Part shown: positions 11,901-22,448 of the stretch, piece by piece
Position numbering within the stretch: the first letter of the stretch is position 1
Layout of the letters: every line of letters begins with the position of its first letter
Source: Axinella damicornis
Taxonomy: Eukaryota; Porifera; Demospongiae; Axinellida; Axinellidae
Assembly: GCA_963931865.1 (NCBI GenBank)
Contig: OZ007517.1
Span: forward strand, 2,918,164 to 2,982,163
Direction: 5' to 3'
DNA length: 64,000 nucleotides
Translations under genes and position numbers: made by a program
The notes under the pieces: generated by a model
What the model was told of the DNA's origin: nothing
Seen by the model: only the letters and a program-made list of their open reading frames with translations
Database searches by the model: none

Positions 11901-14900
11901 TACCTGGTTGATATCCAACTGATTCAGTCTTGGGGTGGCAGGGTTCCAAGTGTCCACCACGTACACCATGCCAGTCATCCCCATCCTGTTGCATCCCAGC
12001 ACATCCGCACTGAGCTGCAAAGAAGGGAAGTCAACGTTTATGGATTAGGATTACTCGTGGTAACCATGAATGTGCTGTATACACAGTAAGTTTTTTTAAA
12101 TATGTCATCACTACATCGTAGGCGTGCACAGCGATCACAAATTGTTGTATGTTATTTTCTGATGTAGTGCATGGGGTGAACAACCAATAAGGTGCTACTA
12201 CTAGCTGAGAGTTGGTTCGGAATGATGTTCGCTAATCTAACTTAAAGCTCACAGCACACTAGGTATTTTGTAAATACCCCATGCTTCAGTACTCCGAGTC
12301 CAGTACATGATTATGAGTTGCAGGTGTAAACATCATAATTATACACTTGCAACCTGTTACCATGCATAGTCTGTGAGTTACAGTATACTCTGGGGATAAC
12401 CTGTGGTCTGGCCATGGGGGCTTGAAAGTATTTGTAAACAGTGGAATCTCCACATGAATTCTTTCATCTGTCCAACTGAAATAATGTCAAAACAACATTC
12501 CGTTTTCGCTGTGTGCATGCTGAGCAATGACACAAATATTATAGTATCAGCTGGCAGAAGTAGTTGTGGATGAATGGGGGATTTGAACTCTCAAAGAAAC
12601 AAACGTGGATTATACTCATTTACGCAGCAGATTTTATCTATCCCATTTCAGGCAATACTTAGATTACTGTCTTGCACAGCGCATGACTTCTACATTGTGA
12701 ACTATGATGACATTTCATTGGCGAATCTAGAAATTTAGAAAGGGTGGTTCGGTTGGCATACACTGTCACAGCGCACCGCTGAAGGCGGTGCGCAGAGCCG
12801 CGAAGTGGTGATCAGTCCGCGCGAAGCGCGGAAAATTTTTTTGCGTGTTCTTTTTAGCGATCAGGAAGCGCTCTCGTAGCATCTCTGTGCATTCTGGACA
12901 CGTTCCCAGACGCAATGAAGATTGACTAAATAACCAGTAAGTAATCGATGTGTGGGGCTCAGCAGCCTAGGGCTACTGGACTCACCATTAGTTAAAGCTA
13001 CTCTCTAGACTTATCTTAGGTACAGATGACTCACCAGTTGATGCCGCCCTAGGCCTTTTGGTGAATGTCCATAGATCAAGGCTTTGTTGACCTGTACTCT
13101 TACGTTTCGCCATCTCTCAGACTACTCTAGCTGCATTGCTGCTGCACTGCACATGGCTATTCTCGTCCCCGGCGCGGCCGGAGATTAATCCCCAGCCCAG
13201 CCACGTGCTTTTTCACGCACGCGCGCGCACATTTTCCTGAGCTGAGGACGGGACTAGCTGGCTCGCGCCCCCTACGTTGCCGGCATGCCGCACACGGCTA
13301 TAGCTTGGTCGAGCCTTTTTTTTTTTTTTTTCCGATGGGTAGTTCGACCGAACGCAACGAACTACCCCTGGATCCGCCAGTGCATTTGATGACTACATGA
13401 CAGATGGGGTCAATGTTTTGAAACCCATGCTGAAATAAACAATAGTCTGACTTTAAATTTCATCCCATTAGTAGTTAGAAGGACGTTCAGCAAATGTGTT
13501 TCAATAGATTATCTGCACAAACGTACCATGCTTGGAGTCTCTGTAAATCCCACTGCGACCCACCCCTCTGATATCCCCTCGAGGTAGATGTCCAGATAGG
13601 AGCTGTTTGCTCTGTTGGTCTGGATACCTACAAAATAGGAGCAGTCTACAGTTGGAGTGCAGCCAGCAGGGATTCGGTTGATGAGACGATAGTCGGCTGG
13701 AGGGATATTCTGGAGGGAGGGAGAGAGAGAGGGGGGGAAAGGAAAGTGGATCATGCTTAGGAATGTTGATCACACTTAGAAGTGCTTCAGTTTCCAGTCA
13801 GCCACTCAAATTTAATTAGCCATGAAGATGACGCGAGGTTTTAGCCTGCAGGGAAGAGTCTGCGGCACTTTCAGAGGCAGGCACCAGCTACATGCGAAGG
13901 TGAACAGTGAGTGTAATCGACCTCTTGATCGATATCACAGCTCCACACACTGCAGGTGACAAAATGTTGGTCAGGCCTGGGAACGAGGCTAAGGTACAAG
14001 CATGCAGGCCCTTCGGATCGGCAGAGCTAGAGCAGCTACATGTGGAGTCGAACAGTGAACATAGCCGCCATCTCACATGTTTTACACAATCACTTGTATG
14101 CATGTGGCCAGGCCATTCGTACATATGCAGTGCAAGGCATGATGCAAATACACATTCCTTTTCGCTCCAAGTGGGTACATAAACGGGTGGGCTAAGAGGG
14201 TTAAGGAACCGCACATTTGCTTGCAGCTTACGGGTTTGTTGGGTTGCACAAACTGGGTTTCTGGGGGTGTTGTGGGGTTCAGATCCTGTGTCAAGGTGGA
14301 GGGGTTCACTTCAGAAACACTGATGGTGGGGTTTGGTTGACCGTGGTCAGGAAAGAACCCCATACCACCTGCAGAGAAAGAAACAAGAAAGCTTACACGT
14401 GCACATTTGCACACTGGATGCTTCATCTATTAACTGTGGATACTAGGGGTTTTTTTCTATAAAAATTGACAAAGGCTACATAAATAGCAATCATGCTAAT
14501 GTGGCATATGAATACAGAAATAGAGGAAGATTTGACACTATCTGGTAAGTTATTCCACAAAGAAATTACAGACGGAACAAAATGATAATAGTTAATTCGA
14601 GCAAATGGTCTAGTATAATTGAATGACTACTGGAACTTAGTTGTCTCACTTGTACACCTGTCAAGATCTCAGCTGCTATACTGTAAAAGTCCTGGGCTGT
14701 TTTAACTTTGATTGGGTGGCCTGAGTTGCAGCTACTGTAGTTCAGTGAGTTGCACACCAATACTTGCTGGATCTGGTGTTGCAGCTCTGCACAATCCCAT
14801 GAGTTTGATACCCATGGAGAGAGAGCTTTTGTATATAATTATTGCATTTTGGTGCCATCTGGGTACAATATTCATATGATGACATTATGGGTTAGGCAAA

Positions 14901-17900
14901 TATTCATTGTAGTATCAGCTAACGGGATGTACTTGTGCTTAAGTGCTTTCTATGGCAAAATGTATTCATACTTGTGGTATTGGCTACACAAGGCTAGGGG
15001 TTATATTTGCTGCAACTGAGGCATCCCAGTTTAGGTTATATCAGACATTAGTGTTACATTCATAGTTATGTTTGATTTTAGTATTAACTAAGCTACTACC
15101 CTGAACAACTGGCCAAACTTGGAAACTACCGTAGTCTCTCGAAAATACGCCCATGGGCGATGAATTTAGAATCTGCTCAAAGAGGGGGATGGGCGTATTT
15201 TCGAGGACCCTTCTCCCGAAAATAGGCCCACCCTTGACTCGAAAGTAGGCCCACCCAATTCGAAAGTAGGCCCACCCAAGTACATGCGTATACGAGTGCA
15301 ATACTGCAACAGTCACTCTAGCAAGGCTTAACTACTACTAGTCCCGGAGTTTCTTGGTGAGCAGGAACAATCTCTTCGTGTGAGTAGCTACAGGAACAGC
15401 AAACAAGACACAGCAGGACTGCTTGAATGACGTTGAGTGCGCAGACTATCTTCGGGACTTGCCGATTACTGCTGCTTCCTAGAAATCCGTAGTGCGCTGC
15501 TAGTGCTACGCTAGGCAATTGCACACGCGAAGACACAAACATGCAATGCACAGATGCAATGCACAGCGCGTGCACGGTCTCATGTCATGCATTCAGTACA
15601 CAGCTGATTATGCAATGGCATGCAACATAATGAAATTCATTGCAAATAGTACCGCGATAGCCAGCCTTCATTTCTTAGTCCAACCTCTTTGACAGTGCTT
15701 CTTCCGGAGCTATTCAAGTGCTTTCCTGTTCGAGCTAATAGGGTGGGCGTACTTTCGAGTAGTAAATGACCCTTTGCAACAACTTGTCGCGAAAAAGGGG
15801 GGTGGGCGTATTTTCGAGGGTGGGCGTATTTTCGAGAGACTACGGTACGTATAACATTGTCAAGCTGTCAAAGCATGTGCAAGAAACAAAACGACATGTC
15901 AGAATACAGTGGCATAGGAACTGGGGGCAACGGAGGCTGGCACCCCCCTAACATTTCCACTGTTGAAAATATAAAGGCGTAGCTACTCTCATACGGGTGC
16001 ACGCATGCCATGGCCATGCATTGCGACACACTGGCCCCTCACGTGTAGACAAAGAAGAAGTAGACCGAACAAGACGTGAGTTTCAGAGAGAACTGTGGAA
16101 GGGTGCAGTGGCAGTTGATGGCGTAGAGGCGGATCGATACATTCTTTGGCCAGCAAACCTGCTCAGTTCACGGTAAGTGTTTTATTTCGCGGTAAAGGTA
16201 CTAACTATCCTTCCTATGCCACTGGAATATAAGCAATGGCATACATTGAAATACCAAAACCACAAACTTCCACGAAACCAGCACAGTCCAGTAGCTCAGT
16301 GCTGCATAGAACCAATTTGAGTTTTAATCCCCACCTCCTACTGCTCCTTGTCCAAATAAGAGGAAGTAGTTCCCATCAAGGTTGAGGTCCTGGTTGGGGT
16401 TTACCATTCCAATGAGTCGACTGAAACTGAGGTGATAATCATAAGGTGATGAGTCTTGCATTACACTAGCCTTGTTCCCAGGCCGTGTAGGAGAAATGGC
16501 CTGGCTTGCCTCGTTCCCAGGCTCACTCCTGTGCATGCGGTGAAGAAAAATATGGCATGCACAGGGGGAGGAGCCTGGGAATGAGGCTACAGCCTGGCAA
16601 CTTCCATGAATTCAAACTGTATATGGATGTAATGTCATGTCAACACGTGATACTTCCACCAGATGAGTTTAGGTTGTGGATTTTTTTTTCCAGATGGTCC
16701 TTTCCTGCTTGTGGAAGCAACTGATTGCTGCGGGTTCTGCGACTGAAGGCAAGCAGAAGACGAACGAACAAAAATCATCGTGCAGAGCGCCTACACTAGC
16801 GCGATTGAGCAATCGACTATTGTGACGAATAGGCTTGAGTGCGATGTTTCATCTCATGATGCAATTCAGTTTACTGTTGTCATGTGACAACGTTCTGAAA
16901 TCTGATTGGTTCTGCCAACTCTCTGACAGTGGAAGTAACAGTTTGAACTTGTGTAAGTTCCCAGGCCGTTTCTCCTATTCGGGCTGGGAGCGAAGCTAGC
17001 ATTACACTCATCGTGAAGTATACATGTCATTCACTAATTCACGATAGCCTAGCAACCCAAAATTGTTTACTTGTTAACTATGAATGCAATCCTACCTGGG
17101 GAAATAACTACTACTATGTATACATTTTGGTTCTTGGACTTTGACGGTAGTTCGTAAACAAATTTTATTTTGCAATGTTTTGATCACCGTCTTGTGACCG
17201 AGGAGTGCGCTAAAGGAGTAATTTACTAAGTATACATAGCAATTTAAGACCCTGTTCATCCTGTCTGGGAGGTTATTATAGACCTCTGATTGGTCGTAGC
17301 CAATGAGTTCATAGCTACAATCACTACAACAAGAGTACATGGTAATGCTCACCCCACACCATGCTTATCTAATGTGGTCTATATATGCTTCTATCGTGTA
17401 CACAGCACATCGATCTGCAGCATGATTTCAGCCTTCAACTGTGAGTCATGGACACCAATGGATACTACTATAACTACGACTGTAGCCTGTGCTTCGGCAA
17501 TTTAAATCTGGGCTTACTTGCATGAGATTCTTCCGTTGACATAATCTGCTGAGTGTGGAAATACACCATCCTAATATGGCAAAAACCAGGAGCTCTCATC
17601 TGATGTGCAGAGCCATACAATAGGCTTTCTGAGAAGACACTATGCAATTTTATCACGCTTACCATTTATGCAAGTGACATAAAATTTTGATTGATTGATT
17701 GATTGTATACACATGCAAACACTGGGCTCTGGAGCTAAATTGGAGAGGAATGGTGTGTAAGAGACTGCACCATATGCATCAGCATATCTGGGATGGAGGA
17801 GTTGCGGTGCAGACGAGAACAAACAGAAGGCCACGTGTGACTAGTATGCCAATGTACAGCATAGACAGGGGTTGCAGAAGCATTTGAGCTTGTGGTAGGC

Positions 17901-20900
17901 TGGTGTGTGAAGCACACCCTTGTGATGCCCCTTGATGAAACCTTTTGAGTTTAGGTCCTCTGAGATCGCATCTGCTCACTTTTCAGGAATCATACAGCAA
18001 ACATTGGCCTGGGTCTGCCGCACCTGTTCCGCTGCCTATGGTAGACTGTCTTGCTGACAGCAAATTTTTTGAAACAAAATCCACCATAATATAGTTCTTT
18101 CATCCAGCTATAGTTCTGAAGCGCATCTCAGCACAAACATATACCAAGTGTCCTAGTGACAATCAACATTGGTAGCTGGAGATGTTACCATGGTACCAGG
18201 ATACACAAAGCGTGGCTTACCATTGTTTAGATCATATTCATTACCTGGTTGGCATCCAACTGATTCTGTCTTGAGGGGGTGGCAACGTTCCAAGTGTCCA
18301 CCACGTGCACCATGTCAGTCATCCCCATCCTGTTGCATCCCAGCACATCCGCACTGAACTGCGAAAAAGAAATTCAACATTCGTTTCCTCCATGGGCATA
18401 GGATGACTCATTAAGAGGCAGTGACCTCACCCAACCATGAATATGGTAAGCAGTGAATTCCGTACAGTGTCTTCACTGTATTGCAATACCTAGGCATATT
18501 ACGAGTGCTGGGATACACAATTTTCTATAATATGAGTAATATGAGGTGCAAAACCAGGCCTGTAACCAGCCACTTGTCCCCCCCCCCCCCCCCCGAAAAT
18601 GCCATGTTTATCAGTACTGTACTTCTTGAGGTGGCAGAGGACAAATTTCATGGCCAAAACATAATTAATGTACACCCACCCTTGGTTCATACTTGCCAAC
18701 CCTGGTAGCTATTTGTATAGCATGTAACTTTCTGGGACAGCAGGACAAGAGTTCATTTTCTAGGAATGTCTCAGACGGAATCTGAGACAGTTAGCAAGTA
18801 TTTTGTTCATGCATGTGTTATCTACTGTGTAACTAAGTGATGATTGTGTAGTCCAACCTTGTCAGAACGAAACTCCACTCATGAAGGATTGCTATTAGCT
18901 AGTACCCTCTAAAGATTTCCCAGCCAACTTACCATGTCTTGAGTCTGTGTGAACCCCACTGCAACCCATCCCTGTGATTCACCCTCCAGGTAGATGTCCA
19001 GATAGGAGCTGTTTGCTTTGTTAGTTTTGATACCTACAAAATAGGAGCAGTCTACAGTTGGGGAGCAGCCAGCAGGGATTCTGTTGGTGAGGCGATAGTC
19101 CTCTGGTGGGACATTCTGGAGGAAGGGAGGGAGGGAGGGAGGGAGGGAGGGAGGGAGGGAGGGAGGGAGGGAGGGAGGGAGGGAGGGAGGGAGGGAGGAA
19201 GGGAGGGGTGGGTGGGAGGGAATTAAACACACGTTTCCTGGATGAATACATAAATGCTGTAGCCTACAGGTGGATCCGGCTCTAGTACAGAGGGTGGCTG
19301 TAAGGAAAAAAGCGGAGATAGGATTGTAAGAACTTGTAGAATGTTGCGGCTATTTTACTGCTTACGATTGTGGTTGATGGTACAGTCGGTGTGGCAGTCG
19401 AAGGGAGCTGTGTGAGAGAATTGGATATGAGTTACGAGAATCAGCTAGTGCCATTTTTGCTGCTTAGCTACCATTGTGGGTGATGGGACAGCTGATGGGA
19501 CAGGTGGTTGGGGTGGCTGCTTGAATGTATGGGAGTAAGAAAAGAGTTAAATTTGAGAGAGGTGAATCAGCAAGTGCCATTTGCTGGTTACCTTTGTGGC
19601 AGATGGGACAGCTGACAGGACGGCTGATGGGACCGGTGGTAGGGGTGGCTGTTTAATTTTATGTGTTGGAGCAAGAAACGAGTGAGAAGAGAATCAGCTA
19701 GTGCCATTTTCGCTGCTTACCATTGTGGATGATGGGACAGCTGCAACAACTGATGGGACAGGTAGGACATCTGATGGGGAAGGTGGGATGTCTGATGGGG
19801 CAGGTGGGACATCTGATGGAACAGGTGGGATGTCTGATGGGACAGGTGGAACGTCTGATGGGACAGGTGGTACACCTGATGGGACAGGTGGGATGTCTGA
19901 TGGGACAGGTGGAACGTCTGATGGGACAGGTGGTACACCTGATGGGACAGGTGGGATGTCTGATGGGGCAGGTGGGACGTCTGATGGGTCAGTTGGTAGG
20001 GGTGGCTGTTTTATGTGTGGAATATAAATACAGGGTTGTTTTCATACACATACAGTCATACAGGCATACTTATACACAATCATGTCTGAATCACATGTAA
20101 CATACTGGATTCTCCTTTGCATTTAATGCCACATAGTAGGTATTGTAGCCTTGAACAACGGTGTACCTGTGCAATGTCAGAAAAACACACAGACACTCTA
20201 GCATCACCCTACTTCTGTATCAAAATCCTCTTAGAAGTTGTTGCCTTCTTGATCAAGTTAGCTACTAATAATCGGAAACGCTTCTTCCATCTTGCACAGT
20301 ATAGACACCCCACAGCTTGTGCTTGCTGATATGTTGTTGTTGCTTCACTCACTCTGTCAGGCGATAAATTCCTCTCTTGTAGCATTGAGGAGAAATGTTA
20401 CTAGGCTTATGCACAACAATTATAATGTCATCAACATGGATCTCGCTGCACAGTTATTGTGGAAGATCAGCTTTAGTTAGTGTGGTATTATTATTGTATT
20501 GATTGCATACCATGCATGTAATACGTTTCCTGTAGCACTTGTGTGTATTCTGTTTTTGTCTTGTACAGATTGTAACAGATTAGTCTATCATGAAATGATT
20601 CTCCCATGAACTTGCTGTTCGTTCGCTGCGACCAAGACACCACAGTTGGGCGTGGAGGCTCTTACAGTCTCCATGTGGAATGCTGCATTCAAGACTATGA
20701 CAACAAACTTGCAATATTATTTTATATACTCACAATAATTATAGAATGCAAGTTTGAAGCAGGAGAAGATCAGGTTACAAACACAATGCTATTGAAACCA
20801 GGATTCATAGACCACTGTGTTGTAATATGATAGCTATCTCCAACACGTGCAGGAAGTGGTGTGCTTTAAATTGCACAAATGCTAAGTCAGTAACATCTTT

Positions 20901-22397
20901 TTGAATACGTTTAAATACCATTCCAACTGTTTAGCTATTACACAAATCTAGAGGTTATGATACAGTGATAGCTATCAAGTATTCTCCTTACCTGAAGTTT
21001 ACGGATCCATCACTGCCACTTGGAGCTTGCCAGGTAAAGGTCAGGGAAGTGAATGGTGTCCTTGAAGGGTTATTGTGTGTCACAGTGGCCTACAACAAAA
21101 ATATCCAGTGACTAAAAGACATGAAAGCATGCAAAATGTTAATGGCAGCATAGTGGTAAAAGTACTGGACTGTGGACAACACTAATGCACAGGTGGCAGC
21201 TAAGTTAGAACACATAGCTACAGCTCTGAACAAGGAGCCAAGGTCTTATAGCTAATTAGTTATTGAAGGGGTTTCCTTTAGGTAGGACACTACTGTCTAT
21301 AGCCATGTCCAAACCAAGTGGATGGCTGAATGGACAACATCAAAGTCCACACAAATCTCAACAAAGTTCATATCAAACTCAATCCTCTCTCTGCTTGAAA
21401 ATGTCCAAAAGCTCGATTTTGAGGGGCTTCATACTAAACTGAAAATTTTGACCCTCTCCAAGGCCCGACCCCTGCAGCTACAGAGTCTGATCTCATCCTC
21501 AGTACACACAGTAAACAGGCCCAAGAACTATCAATGGATTTACCATGGGATATTACATCAGGTCGAGGCTACAAGACAAAATTCACTCTTGTGCTAAAAA
21601 CAATTAAGGATTTGGATATACTTGGCTTTCAAAAAAACGTTCCACAAACACCCTCAAGATCAACCTATCCCTGCAAAATTATGTGTGCTATTCCCTGCTC
21701 ACCTCTATAGGTTAGAGAGATCTGGCTGCAAATCTACTCTTTCTCACTGACCCTACACCGGAGTCCAGTTACAAAAAATGACAATGGCATGGCCTATAAT
21801 GCCAAAAGGTCAACCCTCTTGAGTACCTTGACCAGGGAACTGTGGGAAGCGACTCATCTTCCAGGCTGGTCTTTCAGCCCCACAAACATTCCGACGTTAT
21901 GTCTGTGATCATGATGTCATCTCGATTGGTGATTTCACCAATATCACAGTGAAGCATCCTACCATAACATCTGCTTCAAAGTAGCTAGCTAGCCACAGAT
22001 CATGTGGTTACCCTTTCACTGGTAGCTATAGAGACAGATCTGCTCCTTCACTATTTTCTGCTAAAACTATTTGCATGGAAAAATCAACTTAATGCCTATA
22101 TCTCCTTGAGAATTCTTACTGGTGAAAGGGTTAACAGAGGGTACTTTGCTTTCCACAAAGGGTTAAGCTATAGTTAAGCAACTAGAAATTCCATGCACTC
22201 AAGTTTATGGAATCCCTTCAAATTTTCATGCACAGGATATGTACCAATGGGTTGGAACCATTGCAGGCCAGAGTCTGTGTTAAAGCAGGAAGGTTGGTAA
22301 AACTGCCAATATAGTCAGCACCGTCCCCGTCCCCGTCCCGAGCCTCAATCAGAAATCCCATGAAAGTGTTGACTGTACCTTCAAGTCGAACTGTGGG

Positions 22398-22448
<51 letters not shown>

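Larger units (their letters stand above)
10000..13709 (-). other. DOMON domain 2 cassette and linker
   Basis: Exons 13709-13527 (NIPPADYRLINRIPAGCTPT), 12014-11904 (LSADVLGCNRMGMTGMVYVV), 11369-11317, 10477-10386 and linker 10130-10000 (GMGSFPNHLQPNPTISASQV, ending QPDPP) repeat the cassette with lengths 183, 111, 53, 92 and 131 bp. Intron sequence is also shared with cassette 1: the stretch around cctctgattggtcg is at 10793-10861 here and 17281-17337 there, in the same intron. The duplication therefore copied whole genomic segments rather than processed exons. Confidence 0.85.
14232..19115 (-). other. DOMON domain 1 cassette and linker
   Basis: Exons 19115-18933 (NVPPEDYRLTNRIPAGCSPT, then DCSYFVGI), 18358-18245 (LGCNRMGMTDMVHVVDTWN), 17570-17518 (DGVFPHSADYVNGRISC) and 16426-16335 (FSRLIGMVNPNQDLNLDGNY) form one DOMON domain. 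The linker exon 14368-14232 follows (GMGFFPDHGQPNPTISVSEV). Exon lengths are 183, 114, 53, 92 and 137 bp. They match the other two cassettes except for a one-codon insertion in the second exon and six extra bases in the linker. Introns hold a TA-flanked element and a CAG...CTG element. Confidence 0.85.

Noticed and set aside
19701..20100. + strand repeat protein (MGQVGxL or DGTGG repeats)
   Set aside because: Open only because the 21-bp repeat lacks stops; the - strand Pro-rich frame is fixed by flanking exon phases.
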